NCBI GenBank assembly: GCA_963693025.1
Contig: OY843749.1
Span: 806,001 to 870,000, forward strand
DNA from: JAHRAW01 sp963693025
GTDB taxonomy: Bacteria; Pseudomonadota; Gammaproteobacteria; Arenicellales; Poriferihabitantaceae
Direction: 5' to 3'
Length of the DNA: 64,000 nucleotides
Position 1 is the first letter of the stretch, and every line of letters begins with the position of its first letter. The position numbers were made by a program, and so were the translations under genes. The notes beneath the pieces were generated by a model. It did no database searches and had not been told where the DNA came from. It worked only from the letters and a program-made list of their open reading frames with translations. This document shows positions 21,956 to 30,668 of this stretch, piece by piece.

Positions 21956-22220
21956 CGTCATTCACAATAACCCGTCATTCTCGAGCGTTAGTGTCCGTTG
22001 CCGCGTAGCGGCTTACGGGCGCTTACGACCTCGGGAATCTCGTCCCGTTTGGCGCTGAGCCCAAACAAAGCCGCCTGCTTTGCTTGCTTTGTTGGGGCTC
22101 AGCGCTAGCCTTAGGGAGATTCCCGAGGTCGTAAGTGTCCGGTAAGCCGCCGCTTAAAAGAAAAGGCGCGGCGGCAACGGACACTAACGCTCGAGAATGA
22201 CGAAGTGGGGGAGAATGACG
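21956..22220. repeat. Dispersed modular palindromic repeat, copy E
   Basis: Two CGTCATTC starts, the GCGCCCG-type left arm, a long palindromic centre with GCTGAGCCCAAAC...GGGGCTCAGCGC and a GTGTCCG-type right arm ending CTCGAGAATGACG, plus a short GAGAATGACGAG echo. It is nearly the same combination as copy B. It lies between the convergent ends of etfA and the zinc alcohol dehydrogenase. Confidence 0.9.
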
Positions 22221-22229
22221 AGTAGGAAC

Positions 22230-23312
22230 CTACTCAAACAAAACAACATTCCGCAAAACCCCATCCCCCCTCACCTCATCAATCGCCCGATTAATTTCCC
22301 GCAACGGATACCGGTTAGAAATCAACTCATCCAACTTCAACCGCCCGTTTTGATAAAGCGCAATCAGTTTGGGTATGTCAATGCGCAGGCGAGTAGAGCC
22401 CATTTTGCTGGTCAATATGCGTTGCCCCGTGTCTGCGAGGTTGGTGGCGTCGAAGGATACCAAGTCGCCGGTTGGTGGCATGCCGACGATGGTTAGCGTG
22501 CCGCCGGGCGCGAGTAGTTGGATGCCTTGTTCTATGGCTTTGGGGTTGCCGGCGGCGGTGAATATGTAGTCGGGTCCGCGGCCGTTGGTGATTTTTTGGG
22601 CTTGTGCGCGGGCGTCGGTTTTGGCGGAGTTGATGGCGTGGGTTGCGCCGAATGCGCGGGCGGTTTTTAGTTTGCGGTCGATGATGTCGATGGCGATGAG
22701 CGGGAAGGCGCCGGAATAGGCGGCGCCTTGCACCGCGTTGAGGCCGACGCCGCCGCAGCCGACCACCGCGGTGGCGGCGTTGGCGGGCAACTTGGCGGTG
22801 TTGACCACCGCGCCGAATCCGGTGATGACGCCGCACGACAACAGCGAGGCGACGTCGAAGGGCAGGTCGTCGGGAATCGGCGCGACTTGGGATTGGTCGA
22901 CCACGGTGTATTCGGCGAAAGCGCCGGTGCGCAGCCCTTGTTTGACCGTGGCGCCGTCGCCGTTCTTCATTCGCGCTTCAACGTCGAGCGGAAAACGGGT
23001 TTCGCAGATATTCGGACGCCCGCCTTCGCAACTGCCGCAGTAACCGCACGAGCGCAACAGCGTCACCAACACACGCTCGCCGACCGCCACTCTATGCACG
23101 CCCGGACCCGCCTCCTCCACCACGCCGGCGGCTTCGTGCCCAAACACTTTCGGCAACCGCCCGCCCCAGCCGCCGTCGATGTAGGTGATGTCAGAATGGC
23201 AAATCGCGCAAGCGGCGATTTTGACTTTCACTTCGCCGGCGCGGGGGGAGTCGATGTCGAGGTTGTCGATGACCAGGGGTTTGCCGAATTCGTAACAGAC
23301 TGCGGCTTTCAT
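22230..23312 (-). CDS. Zinc-dependent alcohol dehydrogenase (MDR family)
   Basis: A 360-residue medium-chain dehydrogenase. It shows the catalytic-zinc ligands C-x-x-C-H in ACAICHSD and GHEAAG, and the structural zinc site SCGYCGSCEGGRPNICE. The Rossmann dinucleotide motif is VVGCGGVGLNAVQGA, followed by IDIIDRKLKTARAFGATHAI; the acidic IDI end favours NAD(H). The start MKAAVCYEFGKPL at 23312 is standard for the family; the frame extends 34 codons upstream but that part is low-complexity. Sequence style is near the class III/aryl-alcohol branch. Substrate not determinable. Confidence 0.9.
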   Translation of the reverse strand: MKAAVCYEFGKPLVIDNLDIDSPRAGEVKVKIAACAICHSDITYIDGGWGGRLPKVFGHEAAGVVEEAGPGVHRVAVGERVLVTLLRSCGYCGSCEGGRPNICETRFPLDVEARMKNGDGATVKQGLRTGAFAEYTVVDQSQVAPIPDDLPFDVASLLSCGVITGFGAVVNTAKLPANAATAVVGCGGVGLNAVQGAAYSGAFPLIAIDIIDRKLKTARAFGATHAINSAKTDARAQAQKITNGRGPDYIFTAAGNPKAIEQGIQLLAPGGTLTIVGMPPTGDLVSFDATNLADTGQRILTSKMGSTRLRIDIPKLIALYQNGRLKLDELISNRYPLREINRAIDEVRGDGVLRNVVLFE

Positions 23313-23421
23313 TGGGGGTTCTCTGTGTGGTTGTTGGGGGGTGGTTTTTGTGGGGGGTAGTGTGGGTTGTTGGGGGTGGGAATGCAAGTGGGTGTTGTGT
23401 TCCAACAAAAACAAAAAAGCC

Positions 23422-23686
23422 CGTCATTCACAACAACGTCGTCATTCACAACAACGTCGTCATTCTCGAGCGTTAGTGTCCGTTGCCGCCGCGCTTTTTC
23501 TTTTAAGCGGCGGCTTACCGGACACTTACGACCTCGGGAATCTCCCTAAGGTTAGCGTGGACTTGAACAAAGCGGACGAAGCAGGCGGCTTTGTTTGGGC
23601 TCAGCGCCAAACGGGACGAGATTCCCGAGGTCGTAAGCGCCCGTAAGCCGCTACGCGGCAACGGGCGCTAACGCTCGAGAATGACG
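23422..23686. repeat. Dispersed modular palindromic repeat, copy F
   Basis: Three staggered CGTCATTC starts, a GTGTCCG-type left arm, a centre with CTCCCTAAGGTTAGCG, and a GCGCCCG-type right arm ending CTCGAGAATGACG. It is the opposite arm order to copies B and E. It fills most of the gap between the alcohol dehydrogenase promoter region and the recombinase gene. Confidence 0.9.
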
Positions 23687-23690
23687 GAGG

Positions 23691-23757
23691 TTTTGCTTTT
23701 TGTTTGACGAAGATTTGTTTTTGTTTCACGAAGTTTTGCTTTTGTTTAACGAAGAGT
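23691..23757. repeat. Three tandem ~21-bp units upstream of the tyrosine recombinase
   Basis: Units of the form TTTTG(C)TTTTTGTTTxACGAAG repeat three times with TTTGACGAAG, TTTCACGAAG and TTTAACGAAG ends. They lie 100-165 bp before the recombinase start and directly after repeat copy F. They could be recombinase-binding iterons or decayed repeat ends. Confidence 0.7.
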
Positions 23758-23855
23758 CGTTTCTATTCACCAACCCCACCCCATAACCCCCCCACAATAA
23801 CAGTGTATTTTCCCACTCTTCATCAACAACCATAACCCAACCACGAGGAGCACCG

Positions 23856-24806
23856 ATGGACACCAATGCATACGCGCACGTTCTTGATTCCGCTTTAGCG
23901 GAGAACACCCGCATCGCCTACCAACGAGGCTGGCAATGCTTCGCCGATTTCTGCGCCGCCAAAAACTACACGCCCTTCCCGACCACGCCGCAAACGATGG
24001 TTGAGTTTCTCATCACTCAGGCGATTGAGCCGGTTAGCGCGAGTGGGAAACCGCTGGCGATGGGGACGGTGGTTTTGTATTGTAATGCCATCAATCATAA
24101 ACATACCGACGCCGGGCTGGTGTCGCCGGCGCGTGACCCGCAGGTGGTGAATGTGTTGCGCGGGTTGCGGCGGTTGAAAGGGACGGCGCCGCGGCAGGTT
24201 AAAGCGTTGCGGGAAAATCATATTCAATCGATGCTCAGGGTTTGCGGCAAGACCCGGCTTGGAATGCGCAACGCCGCCATCATCGCCATCGGTTTCGCCG
24301 CGGCGTTGCGGCGCTCGGAGATTTGCAACCTCAAGGTTGAAGACGTTGAAATCATCGACGCGGCGGATGGCTCGCGGGCGGCGCGGATGTTTATTCACAT
24401 TCGCAAGTCAAAGACCGACCAGCAGAGCAAGGGGCAGAAAATCGCCGTGCCCGAAGGCGCCAGGATTAAACCCATTCAACGGGTGCGCGATTGGTTGAAA
24501 GCATCCGGCACGAGTTCGGGGTATTTGTTTCAGACGATGCGGCGCGGCGGTGTGTTGATGGGGAAGAAACTGCATGACACCGATGTGCCGCGAATCGTGA
24601 AACACTATGCCGCCCTGATTGGTTTGGACGCGCGCGAAATCGCCGGGCATTCGTTGCGCGCCGGTTTCGTGACCAGCGCCGCCGCGCACAACGCCCGGCT
24701 GGACAAGATTATGGAAGTGACCCGCCACCGCAACCCCGCCACGGTGTTAAAATACATCCGCGACGCCGATGTGTTTTCTAATCATGCCGGGGAGCGGTTT
24801 TTGTAA
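23856..24806 (+). CDS. Orphan tyrosine recombinase (phage-integrase family)
   Basis: 316 residues: an N-terminal SAM-like core-binding domain (SALAENTRIAYQRGWQCFADF) and a C-terminal catalytic domain. The catalytic set is visible: Arg in FAAALRRSEI, Lys in IRKSKTDQ, His-x-x-Arg in GHSLRAG, His in VTRHRNPATV, and the nucleophile Tyr in LKYIRD. It cuts and rejoins DNA through a 3'-phosphotyrosine. GAGGAG sits 5 nt before ATG 23856. No attachment-site duplication, tRNA or phage genes are adjacent, so it is not obviously the integrase of an island. Stand-alone recombinases of this shape also occur in integron-like and inversion systems. Confidence 0.9.
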   Translation: MDTNAYAHVLDSALAENTRIAYQRGWQCFADFCAAKNYTPFPTTPQTMVEFLITQAIEPVSASGKPLAMGTVVLYCNAINHKHTDAGLVSPARDPQVVNVLRGLRRLKGTAPRQVKALRENHIQSMLRVCGKTRLGMRNAAIIAIGFAAALRRSEICNLKVEDVEIIDAADGSRAARMFIHIRKSKTDQQSKGQKIAVPEGARIKPIQRVRDWLKASGTSSGYLFQTMRRGGVLMGKKLHDTDVPRIVKHYAALIGLDAREIAGHSLRAGFVTSAAAHNARLDKIMEVTRHRNPATVLKYIRDADVFSNHAGERFL

Positions 24807-24858
24807 TGCCGGCGGCTGAGCGGGAACGCAATCAACTTGAGGGCTGAGGAACTTGAAT

Positions 24859-26055
24859 GTGAACGCTTCGACAAACAGCAACACTTCGACAAAAACAAAA
24901 ACCGGCGAGGGACCTTTGCGCGGTATCGTCGTGGCGGACTTGACGCGCGTGCTGGCGGGTCCCTTCGCCACCATGGTGCTCGCAGACCTCGGCGCGCGCG
25001 TCATCAAGGTGGAGTCGCCCGGCGGCGGCGATGATGCGCGCCAGTTCGGACCCTTTGCCAACGGCAAGTCGGCGTATTTCCAATCGCTCAATCGCGGCAA
25101 GCAGAGCATCGCGCTCAACCTGAAAGCGCCGCCCGACCGCGCCATCTTCGAGAAACTGCTGGCGCGCGCCGATGTGTTGGTGGAGAACTACCGCGCCGGT
25201 GCGCTGGCGAAACTGGGGTATGGTTGGGAGCCGCTGCAGCAACTCAACCGCCGGCTGATTTACGCGGCGGTGTCCGGCTTTGGTCAGACCGGACCGTATC
25301 AAAACCTGCCGGCGTATGACATGGTGGTGCAAGCCCTCGGCGGCATTATGAGCATCACCGGTCCTTCCGCGGACGCGCCGGCGCCGGTGCGAGTCGGCAC
25401 GTCGGTCGGCGACATCACCGCCGGGCTGTTCGGCTTGTGCGGGATTTTATCGGCGCTGCATCAACGCGAGCGCACCGGCACCGGATGCCAAGTCGATGTC
25501 GGCATGCTCGACTGCCAAGTCGCAATTCTGGAAAACGCCATCGGTCGCTATCTCGCCTCGGGAACAAGCCCCGCCCCGCTCGGCATGCGCCACCCGTCAA
25601 TCACGCCGTTCGACGGCTTCAAGGTCGGCGACGAATACCTAATCATCGCCGCCGGCAACGACGCGTTGTTTGCAAAGTTATGCGCGGCGTTGGGTGTCGA
25701 CGCGCTGCCGGAGCAAGCCGCCTTCAACTCCAACGCGCATCGCAGCGAAAACCATGCCGCGCTTAAGCGTGAGATTGAGCAGGCGTTGTCGCGCAAGAGT
25801 GCGGCGCAGTGGTTGGAAATTTTGCAACACGCTGGGGTGCCGTGTGCGCCTATCAATAACATCGAGCAAGTGGTTAACGACAAACATGTCAACGCGCGTA
25901 ATATGATTATTGAATCGCAAGACGCGCAAGGTGAACGATTTCGTATGGCGGGGAATCCGATAAAGATGTCCGGTTGCGATGACCCGACAACCCGGGCTGC
26001 CGCGCCGGAACTCGACCAACATCGGGGGGAGGTTTTGGAGTGGCTTGAAAGATGA
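24859..26055 (+). CDS. CoA-transferase family III (CaiB/BaiF-like)
   Basis: About 398 residues; family III enzymes move CoA between an acyl-CoA and a carboxylic acid through an aspartyl-CoA thioester. Recognisable blocks are GIVVADLTRVLAGPFATMVLADLGARVIKVE, GVDVLVENYR-like ADVLVENYRAGALAKLGYG, AVSGFGQTGPYQNLPAYDM and GMLDCQVAILENAIGRYL, which holds the catalytic Asp. GTG 24859 is preferred because GAGG lies 9 nt upstream; a TTG at 24853 is too close. The stop overlaps the aminotransferase start (ATGA), so the two are coupled. The acid substrate is unknown. Confidence 0.92.
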   Translation: MNASTNSNTSTKTKTGEGPLRGIVVADLTRVLAGPFATMVLADLGARVIKVESPGGGDDARQFGPFANGKSAYFQSLNRGKQSIALNLKAPPDRAIFEKLLARADVLVENYRAGALAKLGYGWEPLQQLNRRLIYAAVSGFGQTGPYQNLPAYDMVVQALGGIMSITGPSADAPAPVRVGTSVGDITAGLFGLCGILSALHQRERTGTGCQVDVGMLDCQVAILENAIGRYLASGTSPAPLGMRHPSITPFDGFKVGDEYLIIAAGNDALFAKLCAALGVDALPEQAAFNSNAHRSENHAALKREIEQALSRKSAAQWLEILQHAGVPCAPINNIEQVVNDKHVNARNMIIESQDAQGERFRMAGNPIKMSGCDDPTTRAAAPELDQHRGEVLEWLER

Positions 26056-27260
26056 AATTCTCCACCCTAACCACCCGAACCGCCGGCGACAGCGTCGACG
26101 CCTGGGAAGTCCACTACGAAGCCCTAACACGCAAAGAAGCCGGCGAGGACATCATCATCCTCAGCGTCGGTCAGGAAACCGAAGAGTTCACCCCGACTAA
26201 CATCGTCGATGCCGCGATTGACAGCCTGCGCCGCGGACGCCATCACTACACCTCGGTCAACGGCAATCCAGACCTTCGCCAAGCGGTCGCAACGCGTCAC
26301 TTTGAGCGCACCGGGCAGCGCGTATCAAAGGACAACTGCGCCATCTTCGCCGGCGCGCAGAACGCGTTGTTCGCGCTCGCCCAGTGCTTGTTGGAGGCGG
26401 GCGACGAGGTGATTTTGTCGGCGCCGTATTACACCACCTATCCGGCAACCTTCTCCGCGTCGGGGGCGGCGTTGGTGAGCGTGCCGGTCAAGCGCGAAAA
26501 CGAATTCCGCATTGAGCCCGTCGACATCATCGCCGCAATCACCGAGCGCACGCGCGCCATCGTGCTCAACTCCCCCAACAACCCGGTCGGTGCGGTATAC
26601 ACCCGCGCGCAGTATGAAGCCGTCATCAACGCCTGCGCGGAAAGAGACATCTGGCTCATCAACGACGATGTGTATCAGGAGTTGCTAACGGAAGACGAGC
26701 GCGCCAACCCGCTCACCCTGCCCGGCGCCGAGCGCGTATGCATCACCGTGTCCAGCCTCTCCAAATCACACCGCATGACCGGCTGGCGACTCGGCTGGGT
26801 GGTCGGTCCCGACGCGCTAATGACACCCCTCTACAACCTGGCAATGTGCATGTCCTACGGCCTCCCCGCCTTCATCCAAGACGCCGCCCAAACCGCCCTC
26901 GCCTCCGGCACCGCCACCGCTGAGGATGTACGGCGCAAACTCGACCGCCGGCGGGAGTTGTTGTTGCGGCGGTTGGAGGGTGTTGATGGTTTAACTTTGT
27001 TCAGCGCGAGTGGCGGGATGTTTGTGGTGTTGGATATTAGTGCGTTGCCGTTGTCGGCTCGGGAATTCGCGCGTGGGTTGTTGGATGGGTATCGGGTTGC
27101 AGTGTTGCCGTGTGATGGGTTCGGGGTTGAGGGCGGGGGGTTGTTGCGGGTTAGTTTGTGTGTGGATGATGAGCGGTTGGTGGAGGCTTGTGGGCGGATT
27201 GTTGAGTTTGTGGAGGGGTTGGGGGAGGGGGGGTATAATGTGCCCGCGGAGGAAATTTGA
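26052..27260 (+). CDS. PLP-dependent aminotransferase, class I/II
   Basis: 402 residues of fold-type I aminotransferase. LNSPNNPVGAVYTRAQYEAV is the conserved Asn-Pro-x-Gly substrate/PLP region. SSLSKSHRMTGWRLGWVVGP holds the Schiff-base Lys and the substrate-carboxylate region. It probably transfers amino groups between an amino acid (Asp/aromatic type) and a 2-oxo acid. Translationally coupled to the CoA-transferase by an ATGA overlap. Its 3' end contains the GGAGG ribosome site of the following Sel1 gene. Confidence 0.92.
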   Translation: MKFSTLTTRTAGDSVDAWEVHYEALTRKEAGEDIIILSVGQETEEFTPTNIVDAAIDSLRRGRHHYTSVNGNPDLRQAVATRHFERTGQRVSKDNCAIFAGAQNALFALAQCLLEAGDEVILSAPYYTTYPATFSASGAALVSVPVKRENEFRIEPVDIIAAITERTRAIVLNSPNNPVGAVYTRAQYEAVINACAERDIWLINDDVYQELLTEDERANPLTLPGAERVCITVSSLSKSHRMTGWRLGWVVGPDALMTPLYNLAMCMSYGLPAFIQDAAQTALASGTATAEDVRRKLDRRRELLLRRLEGVDGLTLFSASGGMFVVLDISALPLSAREFARGLLDGYRVAVLPCDGFGVEGGGLLRVSLCVDDERLVEACGRIVEFVEGLGEGGYNVPAEEI

Positions 27261-27261
27261 A

Positions 27262-27876
27262 ATGAAGTTGTGGTTGAGAAATTTGTTGCTTGGGGTTGGG
27301 TTGGGGTTGCTGGCGGCGATGCCGGCGGGCGCGGACTGGGAAGTTATCATAGAGGCGTTTGATGCTGGCGATTATGCGACCGCATCGCGTGAGTTGAAGT
27401 TGCTGAGCAAGCAAGGAGATGCATTGGCGCAGTATAATTTTGGGTTAATGCATGACAATGGGAAGGGTGTGCCGGAAGACGATACCGAGGCGGCGAAATG
27501 GTATCTCCGTGCCGCCGAGCAAGGGGTTGTGGATGCACAGTTTAACCTTGGGAATATGTATAGCAAAGGTGAGGGTGTGTCGAAAGATGATGCCGAAGCA
27601 GTGAAATGGTATCGCCGCGCCGCCGAGCAGGGGTTTGCGAAGGCGCAAAATAATCTTGGGACGCTGTATGACAAGGGTGAGGGAGTGCCGGAAGATAATG
27701 TGCTGGCGTATCATTGGTACAATCTAGCAGCCGCACAAGGCGATGAAAAATCCAAGGGAAACAAAGCCAAGATTCGAGACAAAATGACCGCCGAACAAAT
27801 CGCCGAAGCGCAGAAGTTATCGCGCGAATTCAAAGCGAAGAAGGAATACCGTGGTTTGGACTTTCTACGATTCTAG
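27262..27876 (+). CDS. Secreted Sel1-like repeat protein
   Basis: 204 residues with a Sec signal peptide (MKLWLRNLLLGVGLGLLAAM...AGA, cut near residue 24). It then has about three to four Sel1/TPR-like 36-residue units: QYNFGLMHDNGKGVPEDDTEAAKWYLRAAEQG, the next ending KWYRRAAEQG, then AYHWYNLAAAQGD. It ends with an alanine/lysine-rich helix. Such periplasmic solenoids bind protein partners. ATG 27262 with GGAGG 9 nt upstream is the start; a longer frame upstream overlaps the aminotransferase and is a shadow. Confidence 0.88.
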   Translation: MKLWLRNLLLGVGLGLLAAMPAGADWEVIIEAFDAGDYATASRELKLLSKQGDALAQYNFGLMHDNGKGVPEDDTEAAKWYLRAAEQGVVDAQFNLGNMYSKGEGVSKDDAEAVKWYRRAAEQGFAKAQNNLGTLYDKGEGVPEDNVLAYHWYNLAAAQGDEKSKGNKAKIRDKMTAEQIAEAQKLSREFKAKKEYRGLDFLRF

Positions 27877-27910
27877 ACGAGGTTGACAATGCGAAAAAAC
27901 AAACAAAACC

Positions 27911-28111
27911 CGTCATTCTCGAACGATAGAAAAATAGGGAGCCGGCAGGCGACCATATTTTTCATCGCCTTCGGGAATCTCCCTAAGGCTACCGTGAATT
28001 CCAACAAAGCCCGTGCCAGTCTTAGGGAGATTCCCGAGGACGTAAGTGTCCGTAAGCCGCCGCTAAAAGAAGAAGCGCGGCGGCAACGGACACTAACGCT
28101 CGAGAATGACG
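27911..28111. repeat. Dispersed modular palindromic repeat, copy G
   Basis: The left arm is of the third type (CGTCATTCTCGAACGATAGAAAAATAGGG...GACCATATTTTTC). The centre is GGGAATCTCCCTAAG/CTTAGGGAGATTCCC. The right arm is the GTGTCCG type ending CTCGAGAATGACG. It lies 35 bp after the Sel1 stop and 80 bp before the flavoprotein start. Confidence 0.9.
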
Positions 28112-28190
28112 AAGTAGGGGGTTTCTTTTTTGCTGTTGGTACGACAAGCGCAGGCGATGCCGCAAACACAACCAACACGGTAACCCCAAA

Positions 28191-30608
28191 ATGAAAACCC
28201 ACACCCAAGTAGCAGTCATCGGCGGCGGGCTCATCGGCTGCAGCATCCTCTACCACCTAACCAAACTCGGCTGGAAAGACGTCGTATTGTTAGAGCGCGA
28301 CGAACTAACTTCCGGTTCCACTTGGCATGCGGCGGCGGGGACTCATGGGTTGCATGATGATAATAATATCTCGCGGTTGCAGTATTACACGATGAAGTTG
28401 TATGCCGAATTGGAGCGCGAGACCGGGCAGTCTTGCGGGGTTCATCAGCCGGGTAGTATTTATTTGGCTTGCAGCAAAGACCGCGTGCATCAACTGCGTA
28501 TTCAGGCGGCGAAGGCGAGTGCGTTTGATGCGGAGTTTTATGAAATTTCGGCGAGCGAAATCCGCGACTTGCATCCGTTGTTGGAGATTGACGATGTGTT
28601 GTGCGCGATGTATGAGCCGTTGGCGGGGCATGTTGATCCGTCCGGCGTGACGCACGCTTATGCCAACGGCGCGCGCAAGCGGGGCGCCGAGATTTACCGC
28701 TTTGCGCCGGTGTTGGAAACCAATCCGCGCGCCGATGGCGGATGGGATGTGGTTACGGCGAAGGGGACTATTCACGCCGATTTTGTGGTCAATGCCGCCG
28801 GGTTGTGGGCGCGCGAGGTGGCGGCGATGGCGGGTTTTACGCTGCCGTTGATTGCGATGGAGCATCAGTATTTTGTCACCGAGGAAATCCCCGCGATTGC
28901 GGCGCTTGCGCGCGAGTTGCCGGCGGTGGCTGACCGCGACCAGGAATACTATATGCGCCAGGAGGGCAACGGTTTGCTGGTCGGCGCTTACGAGAAGGAC
29001 GGGCGTTTTTGGAGCGAGCATGGCACGCCGATGGACTTCGGTCACGAGTTGTTGCAGTCCGACCTTGAGCGCATCGGCGACAACGTGATGCGCGCTTGCG
29101 AGCGCGTGCCGGCGCTGGCGGAAGCGGGCGTCAAGCAGGTCATCAACGGTCCGATGATTTGGTCGCCGGATTCATCCGCCTTGCTCGGACCGGTGCCGGG
29201 CATTGCAAACTATTTCGTCTGCTGCGGCATCATCCCCGGATTCAGCCAGAGCGCGGGACTCGGTTTGACGCTCGCCCAGTGGCTCATAGAAGGCGAGTCG
29301 GAACTGGATATGTTCGCCTGGGATGTGACCCGCTTCGGCTCCTGGGCGAGCGCCGAGTTCACCAAAGCGCGCGCGCTGGACACCTACGCTTCGCGCTTTC
29401 GCATTCACTTCCCGTTCGAGGAGCGCGCCGCCGGCAGACCGCTCAGGACGCGCCCGGTCTACCCGATGCAGCAGTCCATGGGCGCGGTCTTCGGGCTGTC
29501 GTATGGCTGGGAGCATCCGCACTGGTTCGCCCCCGCCGGCGTCGAGCCGGTGGACGATTTCAGTTTCGAGCGACCGGCGTGGTTTGCCACCGTGGCGCGC
29601 GAATGCAAGGCGCTCAGAGCATCGCTCGGCGTGGTCGACACCTCCAACTTCGCCAAGTATGAAATCACCGGCGCGGGCGCGCTTGCGTGGCTCGACCGAC
29701 TGGTCGCCAACCACGTGCCGCGCGAAGACGGGCGAACTTGCCTCGCGCCGTTGCTGAGCCCGCGCGGCGGGGTGGCGGGCGACTTCACCATCGCGCGCAT
29801 CTCCAAAGAGCGCCTGTTAATGATTGGCTCGGGCATCGCCGAGGGCTATCACCGGCGAATCTTCGCTCGGCACTTGCCGTGCGAGGGCGTGGAATTTCAC
29901 TCGGTCACCGACCGCCTCGCCGGCTTCAACATCGCCGGTCCCAACGCGCGCGAATTGCTTGACCGGTTGACCGGCTTGTCGCTCGACAACCGCGCCTTGC
30001 CGTTCATGGGCAACCGCGCCGCCACCGTCGCCGGCTTCGATGTCGTCTTGATTCGCGTCTCCTTCACCGGCGACCTCGGCTACGAAATCTACACCGAAGA
30101 AGCAAACCAACTCGCGTTGTATCAGGCAATCTTCGAACACGGCGCCGACTTCGGCATCGTGCCGGTCGGCTCGCGCGCGCTCGGCTGCATGCGCATTGAA
30201 AAGGGCTACGGCAGTTGGGGGCGCGAGTATTCGCCGGAGTGGTCGCCGCTTGAGAGCGGGCTGGCGCGCTTGGTGAAAACCGACAAGCCGGAATTCCTCG
30301 GACGCGAGGCGTGGTTGGCGCGCAAAGACGAGCCGCCGAAACAAGTTCTATGCAGTTTCGCCATTGACACCGACGACGCCGATGCGTGGGGCGGGGAGAC
30401 GATTTACAAAAACGGGCGCTACGCGGGACGCGTGACTTCCGGCGCGTACGGATTCAGCGTCGAGCGCTCGGTTGCGCTGGGCTATGTCAACGCCGCCCTG
30501 CTCGACGACGACGACCGCTACGAAATCGCGGTGCTCGGCAAGCCGCACAAAGCGCGCTTGTTGAAAGAGCCGTTGTTCGACCCGAAGGGCGCGCGGCTGA
30601 GGAGTTGA
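28191..30608 (+). CDS. FAD-dependent dimethylglycine/sarcosine dehydrogenase-like protein with GcvT domain
   Basis: 805 residues, the usual size of dimethylglycine/sarcosine dehydrogenases. The N-terminal DAO domain begins QVAVIGGGLIGCSILYHLTKLGWKDVVLLE with the FAD motif, and GSTWHAAAG contains the His that carries covalent FAD in this family. The C-terminal half is an aminomethyltransferase (GcvT) fold (SFTGDLGYEIYTEEAN; C-terminal KPHKARLLKEPLFDPKGARLR), which would take the oxidised methyl group to tetrahydrofolate. Electrons would leave through ETF, whose genes lie 7 kb upstream. ATG 28191 has no clear ribosome site. Betaine uptake genes nearby fit methylated-glycine catabolism. The exact substrate is uncertain. 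Confidence 0.88.
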   Translation: MKTHTQVAVIGGGLIGCSILYHLTKLGWKDVVLLERDELTSGSTWHAAAGTHGLHDDNNISRLQYYTMKLYAELERETGQSCGVHQPGSIYLACSKDRVHQLRIQAAKASAFDAEFYEISASEIRDLHPLLEIDDVLCAMYEPLAGHVDPSGVTHAYANGARKRGAEIYRFAPVLETNPRADGGWDVVTAKGTIHADFVVNAAGLWAREVAAMAGFTLPLIAMEHQYFVTEEIPAIAALARELPAVADRDQEYYMRQEGNGLLVGAYEKDGRFWSEHGTPMDFGHELLQSDLERIGDNVMRACERVPALAEAGVKQVINGPMIWSPDSSALLGPVPGIANYFVCCGIIPGFSQSAGLGLTLAQWLIEGESELDMFAWDVTRFGSWASAEFTKARALDTYASRFRIHFPFEERAAGRPLRTRPVYPMQQSMGAVFGLSYGWEHPHWFAPAGVEPVDDFSFERPAWFATVARECKALRASLGVVDTSNFAKYEITGAGALAWLDRLVANHVPREDGRTCLAPLLSPRGGVAGDFTIARISKERLLMIGSGIAEGYHRRIFARHLPCEGVEFHSVTDRLAGFNIAGPNARELLDRLTGLSLDNRALPFMGNRAATVAGFDVVLIRVSFTGDLGYEIYTEEANQLALYQAIFEHGADFGIVPVGSRALGCMRIEKGYGSWGREYSPEWSPLESGLARLVKTDKPEFLGREAWLARKDEPPKQVLCSFAIDTDDADAWGGETIYKNGRYAGRVTSGAYGFSVERSVALGYVNAALLDDDDRYEIAVLGKPHKARLLKEPLFDPKGARLRS

Positions 30609-30668
30609 TGCGGCATCGTGCCGGCTGAGCGGCGCGCGTGCCGTCGCTCAGCGCGCATCGCTCAGCGC

